Source: Cognatiluteimonas profundi (GTDB lineage: Bacteria; Pseudomonadota; Gammaproteobacteria; Xanthomonadales; Xanthomonadaceae). Taken from it: a DNA stretch of 64,000 nt. The notes beneath the pieces were generated by a model. The model was not told where the DNA came from and ran no database searches. It worked only from the letters and a program-made list of their open reading frames with translations. The stretch spans positions 434,001-498,000 of the forward strand of contig NZ_VKHQ01000003.1 in NCBI RefSeq assembly GCF_009792795.1. Reading direction: 5' to 3'. Made by a program: the position numbers and the translations under genes. Of this stretch, positions 8,893 through 16,621 are shown one piece after another. Every line of letters begins with the position of its first letter. Position 1 is the first letter of the stretch.

Positions 8893-9603
8893 ATGCGACA
8901 CCGCAACCAAGGCCCGGAAGCCGGGCGACAACCGCATCCAGGCCAGCATTCGGTCAAGCCGCCGCACTACGCCGGCGAGCGCGAAGACGAATCGCTCTAC
9001 GACGGCCTTCCGTCGCTTACCAATCGTGGATGGGGCCCAGACCGGTCCGACGAAGCCCACACCTACGGCTATCCCGGCCAGGGCGGTTACGGCGACTTCA
9101 GCACGACGCATCAGGGCCGTTTCGGCGAAAGCCAAGGGCGCCACGCACAGAGCGGCCAGGCCCGCGGCGGGGCGGAATTCTCCGGACACGCGCGCGAAAG
9201 CCGGCCGTCGCTGGGCATCGGCGGTCATCGCGGACACGGACCGGGCGGATACGTGCGCCCGGACGATCGCATCGTCGACGATGTCGTCAGCCGCCTCACC
9301 CACGACGAACACGTCGACGCGCGCGAGATCCTGGTGATGGTCGAGGGCGGCGTGGTCACGCTGACCGGCAACGTGCCGCATCGGTCGATGAAGCATCGTG
9401 CCGAAGACATCGTCGCCGATGCCCTTGGCGTACGCGACGTGCACAACCGCATCCGCGTGGATGATGGTTCGGCATCGGCGGGTCTCCCGGGACAGTCCGT
9501 CCGCAGCGGACAGGACCAACTGGGAAGCGGGTTCTCCAGTTCCGCACGCCCCGACCAGGTGTACGACAACCCGAGCAGGGATTCGAACTGGCCAGCGACC
9601 TGA
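8893..9603 (+). CDS. BON domain protein with long Gly/His/Gln-rich N-terminal region
   Basis: A 236-residue protein. Residues 1-115 are hydrophilic low-complexity sequence rich in Gly, His, Gln, Tyr and Arg with no signal peptide. A BON domain follows at about 120-190 (DDRIVDDVVSRLTHDEHVDA, then VEGGVVTLTGNVPHRSMKHRAED and ALGVRDVHNRIRV), the OsmY-like fold linked to membrane binding. The C-terminal 45 residues are again disordered. A good Shine-Dalgarno (CAGGAGAA) precedes the ATG. This composition is common in Xanthomonadaceae BON proteins of the CBS/BON stress group; its job is unknown. It is the second BON protein in the window, after the MscS fusion. Confidence 0.8.
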   Translation: MRHRNQGPEAGRQPHPGQHSVKPPHYAGEREDESLYDGLPSLTNRGWGPDRSDEAHTYGYPGQGGYGDFSTTHQGRFGESQGRHAQSGQARGGAEFSGHARESRPSLGIGGHRGHGPGGYVRPDDRIVDDVVSRLTHDEHVDAREILVMVEGGVVTLTGNVPHRSMKHRAEDIVADALGVRDVHNRIRVDDGSASAGLPGQSVRSGQDQLGSGFSSSARPDQVYDNPSRDSNWPAT

Positions 9604-9613
9604 GGCCCTCACG

Positions 9614-10783
9614 ATGATGCGTCCAGCCGCCGGCACGCTTGCAGCCATCCTGGCGCTGGCAATGTGCGCCTGCAATGCGAATCCCGTGGACGCGCCTGCC
9701 ACGGTTGGCGGCAAGCCAACCGCTGCGGCGGCGTCGACTGGCGACACCGTGATCGCCCGCGGACTCGACCATCCATGGTCGGTGGCCCTGCTGCCGCAAG
9801 GTGGATTCATCGTGACCGAGCGTGTCGGTCGCCTGCGACGCATCGCCGCGGACGGAACCATGTCGCCACCCATCGCGGGCGTGCCGGTGGTCTGGGCGCA
9901 GGGCCAGGGCGGGCTGCTGGACGTGGCGCTTGCACCGGACTTCGCGAGCAGCCAACGCATCTACCTGAGCTTTGCCGAACCGGGCCCCGGCGACAGCGCG
10001 GGCACGGCCGTGGCTATGGCGACACTGGGCGACAAGGCATTGCGCGACGTGCGCGTCATCTATCGCCAGGAGCCAAAGCTGGTCGGGCCGAATCATTTCG
10101 GATCGCGGATTGCCTTCGACGGCAAGGGTCATGTCTTCATCAGCCAGGGCGAGCGTTTCGACCGGATGCGTGCGCAGCAGCTGGACATGCTGCAGGGAAA
10201 ACTGGTGCGGCTGAACCTGGACGGCAGCATCCCGCCCGACAATCCATTTGTCGGCCACGCCGGCGCGCGACCTGAAATCTGGAGCTACGGCCACCGCAAC
10301 ATGCAGGGCCTCGCGATCGACCCGCGCAGTGGCCGCTTGTGGGAAAGCGAGCACGGCCCGCGCGGCGGCGATGAAATCAACCTGCCGCAGCCGGGACGCA
10401 ACTACGGCTGGCCGATCATCAGCAACGGCATGGACTACTCCACCAACCGGCCCTACGCCGAAACCGTTGGCACGCAGGCGCCCGGCATGGAGCCGCCTTA
10501 TCACGTGTGGAAAAAATCCCCGGGACTGAGCGGCATGGCGTTCTACACCGGACATCCCGGATCGCGCTGGAACAACAGCCTGTTCCTGGGCGCGCTCGCG
10601 GATCGCAACCTCATCCGGTTGACGCTCGAAGGCGATCGCATCGTCTCCGAGGAGCGATTGCTGGACGACCTGGGCGCGCGCATCCGCGATGTGCGCGTCG
10701 GCGCGGACGGCAGCGTGTATGTGCTGACGGACGAGGACGACGGTCACCTGATCCGACTGCAACCGCCGATGACCGGGCGCTGA
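9614..10783 (+). CDS. PQQ-dependent aldose sugar dehydrogenase (Asd/YliI family)
   Basis: A 389-residue exported protein of the soluble glucose/sorbosone dehydrogenase family, a six-bladed beta-propeller that oxidises aldose sugars with PQQ in the periplasm. The signal sequence ends in a Cys/Ala-rich stretch (LALAMCACNANP) and may be lipidated. Family motifs seen: GLDHPWSVALLPQGGFIVTE, GQGGLLDVALAPDF, NHFGSRIAFDGKGHVFISQGER, SYGHRNMQGLAIDP and WESEHGPRGGDEIN, which hold the catalytic His and PQQ/Ca ligands. The start is the first of two adjacent ATGs, ten bases after the BON gene, so cotranscription is likely. PQQ synthesis genes are not in the window. Confidence 0.9.
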   Translation: MMRPAAGTLAAILALAMCACNANPVDAPATVGGKPTAAAASTGDTVIARGLDHPWSVALLPQGGFIVTERVGRLRRIAADGTMSPPIAGVPVVWAQGQGGLLDVALAPDFASSQRIYLSFAEPGPGDSAGTAVAMATLGDKALRDVRVIYRQEPKLVGPNHFGSRIAFDGKGHVFISQGERFDRMRAQQLDMLQGKLVRLNLDGSIPPDNPFVGHAGARPEIWSYGHRNMQGLAIDPRSGRLWESEHGPRGGDEINLPQPGRNYGWPIISNGMDYSTNRPYAETVGTQAPGMEPPYHVWKKSPGLSGMAFYTGHPGSRWNNSLFLGALADRNLIRLTLEGDRIVSEERLLDDLGARIRDVRVGADGSVYVLTDEDDGHLIRLQPPMTGR

Positions 10784-10833
10784 GCCCATGCCCGGCGCAC
10801 GCAGGACCGATCCGGATCCAGCCTGACGACAGC

Positions 10834-11418
10834 TCAGAACAGCGCCGGTTGCGCATCGTCGGCCGCGGGATAACGCAGCACGCCGTCGTGCATCCGGGCA
10901 GCCGGATTGAGCGGATGCGATTGCTGTTTTCCCGGTGCCATGAGGTGCACGACCTGCCATCCGCGCGCGACGAAGTCATCGGCGATCAGCCGCCGATGGC
11001 AACGCCACCAGAGCGCCTCGGCGCACATCACCGCGCATCGCGTGTCGGCGGCTTCGCGCATCAACCGCTCGCGCGCCAGCTGGAATTCCTCCGTGGCCAT
11101 GTAATCGGCGTAACCGCGGAACGCGGCCACGCGCCAGGCATCGTTCGGTGAATCGGGTCGCGGCATGCGTCGTCCTCCGAACTCCGGCATCGGCAGGTAG
11201 GCGATGCCCGTCTCCTGCAACGCAGCGGCCATGGCGACGGGGGAAAACTGCGGATTGCGACGGGAACCGGCGAATCGACGCACATCCACCACGCAGGCGA
11301 TCGACGCCTCGCGCAGCATGTCGACGAAAACGTCCCAGTCGCGCGTCGAATGGCCGATGGTCCACAGCACGCCGTCGGACTCGGTGGCGGGCGCCTCGGC
11401 GGACATTGGCTGAATCAT
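10834..11418 (-). CDS. DUF488 family protein
   Basis: A 194-residue protein of the DUF488 family (COG5483-like). Characteristic features are TIGHSTRDWDVFVDML at the N-terminus, CVVDVRRFAGSRRNPQFS, YLPMPEFGGRRMPR, and the C-terminal MCAEALWWRCHRRLIADD segment with paired Cys/His. Function is unestablished; the fold has been compared to nucleases or metal-binding enzymes. The frame is open much further upstream (to 12078) as the antisense of the UbiB gene; the start at 11418 is chosen because GCAGGA stands at the right distance and similarity begins just after it. Convergent with the sugar dehydrogenase, divergent from the UbiB-like gene. Confidence 0.85.
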   Translation of the reverse strand: MIQPMSAEAPATESDGVLWTIGHSTRDWDVFVDMLREASIACVVDVRRFAGSRRNPQFSPVAMAAALQETGIAYLPMPEFGGRRMPRPDSPNDAWRVAAFRGYADYMATEEFQLARERLMREAADTRCAVMCAEALWWRCHRRLIADDFVARGWQVVHLMAPGKQQSHPLNPAARMHDGVLRYPAADDAQPALF

Positions 11419-11509
11419 CGCTTCATCCTGCGGCGACATGCATGAAGCGGCCTTGACGGACCGGCATCTAGGCTGGAGGTCTTCCCGAGCCATCCGGCAA
11501 CAGGCGACC

Positions 11510-13183
11510 ATGAACGATTCCAGCAGCCTTGCGCGCACCTCGCAGATCCTCCAGTTCCTGCTCAAATATCGCAGCGCCGGCGTCTTCACCGGGCTCGACC
11601 TGGATGCCGCCACCCTGCCCGCCGACGGCGCCGTTGGCGAAGAGGGAAAGCCGGAGCAATTCGTCAGCGACCTCGAAGCGCTCGGTCCTGCCTTCATCAA
11701 GATCGGCCAGGCCCTGTCGACACGGCCCGACATGGTCCCGCCGCCGTACCTGGCCGCGCTGGAGCGGATGCAGGACGACGTGGAGCCAGAGCCATTCGAG
11801 AACATCCGTCCCGTGATCGAGGAAGCCCTCGGGGTGCGGCTCAACCGCGCGTTCGCCACGTTCGACGAAGTGCCGATCGGTGGCGCATCGCTCGCGCAGG
11901 TGCATCGCGCCACCTTGCGCGACGGCCGCGCGGTCGCGGTCAAGGTGCAGCGTCCGGGCGTGGCCGAAGCGATCCGGGTGGATCTTGATGCGCTGACCCG
12001 CCTGGCTGGCCACGCGGACCGCATGACCGACCTTGGCAGGCGCATCCGCTTCTCGGACTGGGTGCACGAATTCGGCAAGGCCCTCGTCGCCGAGCTCGAC
12101 TACAAGGCCGAGGGCGAAAACCTCGAGCGATTCGGCGACCACTTCAAGGGCTATCCGGAACTGTTCGTCCCCAAGCCCGTGTGGGATTTCACCGCGTCAC
12201 GGGTGCTCACCATGGAACTGGTCACCGGCACCAAGGTGACGGCGCTGTCCGGCGTGCGGCGGACCGAACAGCAACTCGACCACCTCGCCTCGGCACTGAT
12301 GCGCGGCTACCTGGACCAGATGTTCGTGCATGGCGAGATCCACGCCGATCCGCATCCGGGCAACCTGCTGGTCACCGACGACGGACGGCTGGCGCTGTTC
12401 GACCTGGGCATGGTCGCGCATGTCCCGCCCAAGCAGCGCGAGCGCCTGTTGAAGCTGCTGTTCGCCGCCGTCGACGGCCGTGGCGAGGAAGTCGCCAACG
12501 AAGCGATCGCGATGGGAACGCGGCTGGGGGATTTCGACGAAGAGCGCTTCCTGCGCGAAATCGGACAGATGGTGGCGCGCTATGCGGCGCATGGCTCGCA
12601 ATCGATGTCCGAAGGCCGCCTGATGCTCGAACTGGTGCGCGTGGCGACGGCCTGCGGCCTGCGCACCCCGCCGGAGCTCAGCCTGCTGGGCAAGACCATG
12701 CTCAACCTGGAGCAGGTCGCGCACGCGCTCGATCCGGACATGGACGTCAAGGGCATCGTCGAACGCCACCTGGAACACGTGATGCGCGAACGGCTGAAGA
12801 AATCGCTGTCGCCGTCCAACATCGCAAGCGAACTGATCGAGGTGCAGGCGCTGCTGCGCGAGTCGCCACGCAAGGTGTCCGACATCCTCTCGCTGCTGGC
12901 CGAGAACAAGCTGCAGGTCCGCATGGCCGGCCTGGAGGAATCCCACCTCATGGAGAGCCTGCACAAGATCGCCAACCGGATTTCCGCGGGGCTGGTGACC
13001 GCGGCATTGATCGTGGCCTCGGCGATGATGATGCGCATCGACACGCCAACCAGGCTGTTCGGCTATCCAGCCATCGCGATGGTGTTGTTCGTCATCGGCG
13101 CGGCGCTCGGCATCACGATCGTGCTCAGCGCGCTGTTCGGCGACCACAAGGCCAAGCCACATGAAGAACGTGGGCCGCGCTGA
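11510..13183 (+). CDS. UbiB/ABC1 (AarF) atypical kinase family protein
   Basis: A 557-residue member of the ABC1/UbiB protein-kinase-like family, linked in bacteria to ubiquinone biosynthesis and storage of isoprenoid lipids. Motifs: the family KxGQ (FIKIGQALSTRPD) at about 65, the Ala-rich nucleotide loop (GGASLAQVHRA), the lysine strand AVKVQRP, the EFGKALVAELDYKAEGEN helix, the catalytic HADPHPGNLL and the DFG-like ALFDLGM. Two hydrophobic helices at the end (about 500-520 and 525-545) anchor it to the inner membrane. The ATG at 11510 follows AGGCGA; a longer frame to 11438 adds unrelated residues. It stands outside a ubi cluster, so it may be a paralogue rather than the only UbiB. Confidence 0.9.
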   Translation: MNDSSSLARTSQILQFLLKYRSAGVFTGLDLDAATLPADGAVGEEGKPEQFVSDLEALGPAFIKIGQALSTRPDMVPPPYLAALERMQDDVEPEPFENIRPVIEEALGVRLNRAFATFDEVPIGGASLAQVHRATLRDGRAVAVKVQRPGVAEAIRVDLDALTRLAGHADRMTDLGRRIRFSDWVHEFGKALVAELDYKAEGENLERFGDHFKGYPELFVPKPVWDFTASRVLTMELVTGTKVTALSGVRRTEQQLDHLASALMRGYLDQMFVHGEIHADPHPGNLLVTDDGRLALFDLGMVAHVPPKQRERLLKLLFAAVDGRGEEVANEAIAMGTRLGDFDEERFLREIGQMVARYAAHGSQSMSEGRLMLELVRVATACGLRTPPELSLLGKTMLNLEQVAHALDPDMDVKGIVERHLEHVMRERLKKSLSPSNIASELIEVQALLRESPRKVSDILSLLAENKLQVRMAGLEESHLMESLHKIANRISAGLVTAALIVASAMMMRIDTPTRLFGYPAIAMVLFVIGAALGITIVLSALFGDHKAKPHEERGPR

Positions 13184-13295
13184 CGTGGTTTTGGCGGGCA
13201 CGCCTGCCTTCAGGCCGGGCAGACGAATACCGGGCGAGTCGCTGGCCCCGTGTGCATTGCCGGCGAGGACCCGCCGTGATCCGCATCCGTCGCGC

Positions 13296-13301
13296 TAAAA
13301 T
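13296..13301 (+). promoter_or_regulatory. Putative -10 box of fpr
   Basis: TAAAAT stands 30 bases before the fpr start codon. No convincing -35 was seen at 16-18 bases upstream. Confidence 0.45.
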
Positions 13302-13331
13302 GCGCGCTTCCTGACGCTGCAAGCCTTCCGC

Positions 13332-14141
13332 ATGTCCTCCGCCTTCGGCACCGAAACCGTGCTGGACGTCCGTCACTGGACGGACGACTACTTCAGTTTC
13401 ACCACCACCCGCGATGACGGCTTCCGTTTCGACAACGGGCAGTTCGTCATGATCGGCCTGCAGGTCGCGCAGCCAGACGGCACGCTGAAACCGCTGCTGC
13501 GCGCGTATTCCATCGCCAGCGCCAACTGGGAGGAGCAGCTGGAGTTCTTCAGCATCAAGGTGCCCAACGGCCCGTTGACCTCGCGACTGCAGCACATCCA
13601 GCCCGGCGACACGTTGCTGCTCGGCCGCAAGCCGACCGGGACGCTGCTGATCCACGACCTGCATCCGGGACGCACGCTGTACCTGCTCGGCACCGGCACC
13701 GGTTTCGCGCCATGGCTGGCGGTGATCAAGGATCCGGAGACCTACGAGCGCTTCGACACCGTCGTGCTGACCCATGGCGTGCGCAACGCCCGCGATCTCG
13801 CGTATCGCGATTACATCGTCAACGAACTGCCACGGCATGAATTCCTCGGCGAACAGATCGCGGCCAAGCTGAAGTACTACCCGGCGGTGACGCGCGAGGA
13901 CTTCGTGTTCGACGGACGCAACCAGCGCGGACGGCTGACCGACCTGCTGGCCAGCGGGCGCATCGCGGCGGATCTCGGGCTGCCGTCGCTGGATGCCGAG
14001 CACGACCGCGCGATGATCTGCGGCGGTCCGCAGATGCTGGGCGACTTCCGCGCGTTGCTTGACGCGCGGGGTTTCAGCGCCGCACCGCGCATTGGCGTGC
14101 CCGGGCATTACGTCTACGAGCGCGCGTTCGTCGAGAAGTAG
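13332..14141 (+). CDS. fpr: Ferredoxin--NADP reductase
   Basis: A 269-residue flavoprotein of the bacterial Fpr subclass, moving electrons between NADPH and ferredoxin/flavodoxin in the cytosol. The FAD domain shows the RAYSIAS motif (FAD isoalloxazine contact) and the GPLTSRLQ helix; the NADP domain has LLGTGTGFAPWLAVI and ICGGPQML. The C-terminal residues YERAFVEK are typical of this subclass, whose last residues stack near the flavin. Length is normal. A TAAAAT -10 box lies upstream and a degenerate REP-like element follows the stop codon by about 17 bases. The gene is alone in its transcription unit. Confidence 0.95.
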   Translation: MSSAFGTETVLDVRHWTDDYFSFTTTRDDGFRFDNGQFVMIGLQVAQPDGTLKPLLRAYSIASANWEEQLEFFSIKVPNGPLTSRLQHIQPGDTLLLGRKPTGTLLIHDLHPGRTLYLLGTGTGFAPWLAVIKDPETYERFDTVVLTHGVRNARDLAYRDYIVNELPRHEFLGEQIAAKLKYYPAVTREDFVFDGRNQRGRLTDLLASGRIAADLGLPSLDAEHDRAMICGGPQMLGDFRALLDARGFSAAPRIGVPGHYVYERAFVEK

Positions 14142-14157
14142 CGGGCCTGCTGGCCTT

Positions 14158-14190
14158 ATGTAGGGGCAGCTTATAGCCGCGAGCTTTTCG
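14158..14190. repeat. Degenerate REP-like element (TGTAGGrGC..AGCCGCGA type)
   Basis: The stretch TGTAGGGGCAGC-TTAT-AGCCGCGAGC resembles the short palindromic elements of pseudomonads and xanthomonads of form TGTAGGAGCGGCTTnAGCCGCGA, with two mismatches in the palindrome arms. It lies between fpr and the permease relic, whose open frame ends inside it. Confidence 0.55.
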
Positions 14191-14233
14191 CAGAGGCCAA
14201 GGAGCTTGATCGCGGCAGCCTGGACCGCCTGGA

Positions 14234-14338
14234 GAATCCCCAGTTCACCAGGCCGTATCTGGTGTGGAACAGGTAACGCCAGATCACGGCAACGGCGACG
14301 ACGGTCGTCACCACCGGCGCGAAATACGCGACTGGGCG
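14234..14338 (-). pseudogene. Fragment of a sugar ABC transporter permease (MalF-like)
   Basis: A 35-codon stretch translating to RPVAYFAPVVTT..AVAVIWRYLFHTRYGLVNWGF. This is the conserved third-to-fourth helix region of MalF/LacF-type carbohydrate ABC permeases, where the usual pattern is YFLPVVTS-x-VAVALVW-x-WLYxPxxGLINxxL. Nothing of the rest of the permease is present on either side: upstream the frame (open from 14386) reads across the signal peptide relic in another phase, downstream it runs into the REP-like element. It therefore looks like a scar of a deletion that removed most of a sugar transport locus. A chance match is unlikely over so many ordered positions, but the fragment is short. 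Confidence 0.6.
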
Positions 14339-14433
14339 TACGTAGCCGTGGCGCCGAGGACGAAGCAACTCGCCAATGCGCAGCAAAGCAGTGTGCGGTT
14401 GTAGCGGCGTGCGAGATGGTTATGGCGCTTCAT
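14308..14433 (-). pseudogene. Relic: signal peptide of a TonB-dependent receptor, cut after the signal
   Basis: A 41-codon frame beginning with ATG at 14433 behind a good ribosome site (GGGAGGGG). Residues 1-34 are a typical Xanthomonadaceae TonB-receptor signal peptide: basic start MKRHNHLARRYNR, hydrophobic core with LLCCALASCFVLGA, and a cleavage-like TATYAQ. Eight codons later the frame stops, and the DNA continues in a different phase as the permease fragment. On the promoter side lies a LacI-type operator 27 bases upstream, and beyond it the lacI gene, an order often seen for sugar-specific TonB receptors. The product as it stands would be a useless 41-residue peptide. Confidence 0.6.
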
Positions 14434-14459
14434 GACGTCCCCTCCCAGGGCAGACAGCG

Positions 14460-14473
14460 TGTAATCGGTTACA
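14460..14473. promoter_or_regulatory. LacI-family operator before the TonB-receptor relic
   Basis: TGTAATCGGTTACA (other strand TGTAACCGATTACA), a near-perfect palindrome fitting the LacI/GalR half-site pattern TGnAAnCG. It sits 27 bases upstream of the relic's ATG and 40 bases past the lacI stop codon. Confidence 0.7.
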
Positions 14474-14512
14474 TCAGCAGGCATGCAAGGTTGCGCAACA
14501 TCGGATCAACGC

Positions 14513-15523
14513 TCAGGAACTGTCGGACCGCGCGCGGGTGGAGTCGCGCACGATGAGTTCGGTGGCCAGCTGCTCCGGCACGGGTGTGCCCGACTCGGGC
14601 GCATCCAGCAGCAAACGCATCGCCCGCGCCCCGAGGTCCGGGATGTTGACGCGCATCGTCGTCAACGCCGGATGCACGTAGCGGGCCAGCGGGATGTCGT
14701 CGAAGCCCGCAAGGGCGATGTCGCCCGGGATGTCCACGCCAGCCTGGTTGAATGCGAACAGGCAACCCAGGGCCATCATGTCGTTGGCCGCGAATACCGC
14801 ATCGGGGCGCGGGGATTGCGACAGCAGCAGGTGCCCGGCGTGGTGTCCCGACGCTTCGCTGAAGTCGCCATCGACCACCCACGGCTGCGCGTCGTGCCCG
14901 GCTTCGGCAAGCGCATCGCGATAACCGCGCAACCGTTCGTGGGCTTCGAAGTTGTCCTGCGGGCCCGCGATGAAAGCAATGCGGCGATAACCGCATCCAA
15001 CCAGGTGGCGAACCATGGCCCGTGCGCCGCCGTGGTTGTCCACGCTCAACGCCCGGCACCCCGGCGTCGATGTGTGCGAATTCATCAATACGGAAGGAAG
15101 CCCCGAAGCGAGGTGCTCGCCAAGCTGGTCCGCGCTGGCGACATAGGGCGACATGACGAGCAGGCCATCGACCCGCCCGCGCATCGCCCGCAAGGCCGCC
15201 ACCTGTTCTTCCGGATGTCCGTGGTAACTGGACACGAGCAGGTGCAGGCCGCGCTCGCGGGCGACACCGTCGATGCCACGCATCAGCTCGGAGAAGAATT
15301 CACCATGCAGGTCGGGGAGTACCACGCCGACAGTCTGGGTGCGTCGGCTGCTGAGGCTGCGCGCGGCATGGTGCGGCGTATAACGCAGCTCGTCGGCGAT
15401 GCTGACGACACGCCGTCGAACCGCATCGGCCACGTTGACGTGGCCATTGAGCGCACGCGAGACCGTTGCGACGGAGACATTCGCCCGTTTCGCAACGTCC
15501 TTGATGGTGACCGCGTCGCCCAT
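14513..15523 (-). CDS. LacI/GalR family transcriptional repressor
   Basis: A 336-residue regulator. The N-terminal helix-turn-helix is clear (VTIKDVAKRANVSVATVSRALNG with hinge RYTPHHAARSL), followed by the periplasmic-binding-like sugar domain (TVGVVLPDLHGEFF, GVDIPGDIALAGFDDIPLARYVHPALTT). The DNA-binding family normally represses sugar uptake genes until an inducer binds. Two candidate operators lie at 14460 and 15558, the second in its own promoter region, suggesting autoregulation. The target genes downstream have been reduced to relics, so the regulator is either orphaned or controls genes elsewhere. Inducer sugar cannot be read from the sequence. Confidence 0.93.
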   Translation of the reverse strand: MGDAVTIKDVAKRANVSVATVSRALNGHVNVADAVRRRVVSIADELRYTPHHAARSLSSRRTQTVGVVLPDLHGEFFSELMRGIDGVARERGLHLLVSSYHGHPEEQVAALRAMRGRVDGLLVMSPYVASADQLGEHLASGLPSVLMNSHTSTPGCRALSVDNHGGARAMVRHLVGCGYRRIAFIAGPQDNFEAHERLRGYRDALAEAGHDAQPWVVDGDFSEASGHHAGHLLLSQSPRPDAVFAANDMMALGCLFAFNQAGVDIPGDIALAGFDDIPLARYVHPALTTMRVNIPDLGARAMRLLLDAPESGTPVPEQLATELIVRDSTRARSDSS

Positions 15524-15557
15524 CGCATCCTCGCGGATTGCGGGTAAGTTGGCCGAC

Positions 15558-15571
15558 TGTAAACGTTTTCA
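15558..15571. promoter_or_regulatory. LacI-family operator in the lacI promoter
   Basis: TGTAAACGTTTTCA fits TGnAAnCGnTTnCA exactly and shares half-sites with the copy at 14460. On the minus strand a possible -35 TTTACA (15580-15585) precedes it, so bound repressor would block the lacI promoter. A second looser inverted GTAA..TTAC lies at 15581-15596. Confidence 0.65.
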
Positions 15572-15660
15572 TCGAAACGTGTAAAGCAATCGTTACGCGG
15601 TGTTGGAGCACTGATTTCATGCTGCGGTGCCGCATTTTTCGAGCAACCCCGATGCCGCGC

Positions 15661-15942
15661 CTAGCGCACCTCTCCGGGAGCCCGCGCATGGATGGACAGG
15701 GCGTGGATATCCGTCGTCATCATGTCGCCCAGCGCCTGGTACACGGCGCGATGCCTGGCCAGTGGCGCCATGCCGGCGAAGACGGCGCTGGCGATGTCGA
15801 CGCTGAAATGTCCGCGCCCGTCACGCGCGCCGGCATGGCCCGCGTGTCTGTGGCTGTCGTCGACGATCTCGATGGCGTCCGGCGCGAAGGCCGCCACCAG
15901 CAAGCCGTGCATGCGCTCGATGCGCGATGCGTTGATGCTCAC
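15661..15942 (-). CDS. bolA: BolA family protein
   Basis: A 93-residue BolA-fold protein. Features: N-terminal [15 protein letters not shown] helix, the variable loop, then [12 protein letters not shown] with the conserved His that helps hold [2Fe-2S] clusters with monothiol glutaredoxins, [12 protein letters not shown] and the [11 protein letters not shown] helix. BolA proteins act in iron-sulfur handling and as stress-linked regulators. The start is GTG at 15942, whose codon overlaps the TGA of the upstream yciI-like gene in the four-base pattern GTGA, so the two are translationally coupled. An internal ATG at about 15912 would remove the first helix and is less likely. Confidence 0.88.
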   Translation of the reverse strand: MSINASRIERMHGLLVAAFAPDAIEIVDDSHRHAGHAGARDGRGHFSVDIASAVFAGMAPLARHRAVYQALGDMMTTDIHALSIHARAPGEVR

Positions 15943-16238
15943 GGCAGGGTCCTGCGGAACGGTCGCACCTCGACCTTGTGATACACCCCGGCCGCGACAT
16001 ACGGATCGGCGTCCGCCCACGCCCGCGCATCCTCGATGGACGCGAATTCGGCGATGACGATGCTGCCGCTGTAACCGGCCGGTCCCGGATCCTCGGCGTC
16101 GATCGCCGGGCAAGGCCCGGCCAGCAGGAGGCGTCCGGCATCGCGCAGGGCCTCCAGCCGCGCCACATGGTCGGGGCGCGCCTTGATGCGGTGCTCCAGC
16201 ACATCCGGGCCGTCGAAGCCTTCGATCGCGTACCACAT
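15939..16238 (-). CDS. YciI family protein
   Basis: A 99-residue YciI-like protein (dimeric ferredoxin-like fold, related to muconolactone isomerase). Typical are MWYAIEG at the start, the [22 protein letters not shown] helix with the conserved His, and [36 protein letters not shown] eight bases before the ATG fixes the start; the frame is open far upstream without family similarity. In many xanthomonads and pseudomonads yciI-like genes stand directly before bolA, and here the stop overlaps the bolA GTG. Enzymatic activity of the family is not settled. Confidence 0.9.
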   Translation of the reverse strand: MWYAIEGFDGPDVLEHRIKARPDHVARLEALRDAGRLLLAGPCPAIDAEDPGPAGYSGSIVIAEFASIEDARAWADADPYVAAGVYHKVEVRPFRRTLP

Positions 16239-16621
16239 GCATTGTTCTCCGCCGGGGGCTGCCGGATTGTAGCGGCCAACGATGCAGCACCCCGCCTGAA
16301 GCGACACAGCAGGCTCGCTGGACACCTTGCCGCCCACCCCGTACCCTTCGCCCATTGCCCGGGGCCGGATCGCAACGGCCAGTCGGTCGAAGTTCCGGGG
16401 TGATGTATCCAGGCCGTCATACAGGCCGCCGCGAACCGCCGGCCCACGACGACACCTTCGATCGATTTGTCGCTCCCTGTCGGGGTGCATTGCGTCGGGG
16501 ATACGATTCCGCGACGTCCTGCCCGACGCCACGCAAGTGAACTTCCACGGCCGCGCCGACCAGCGCGCGCTCCAGCGACACCGCGTGGCCTGAACGGCCA
16601 CAGCTCCAAGACCACTGCCGC
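16239..16621. other. Intergenic region between yciI-like gene and scpA
   Basis: The 383 bases separate two divergent units and should contain both promoters. Short open frames exist on both strands, but none shows a ribosome site, signal, domain pattern or hydrophobic segment that I can support. No hairpin with a T-tract was noticed. Confidence 0.5.

Noticed and set aside
15610..15640. TGCG..CGCA hairpin followed by T's as terminator
   Set aside because: It reads as a terminator only on the plus strand, where no gene runs into it; the stem has four bases.
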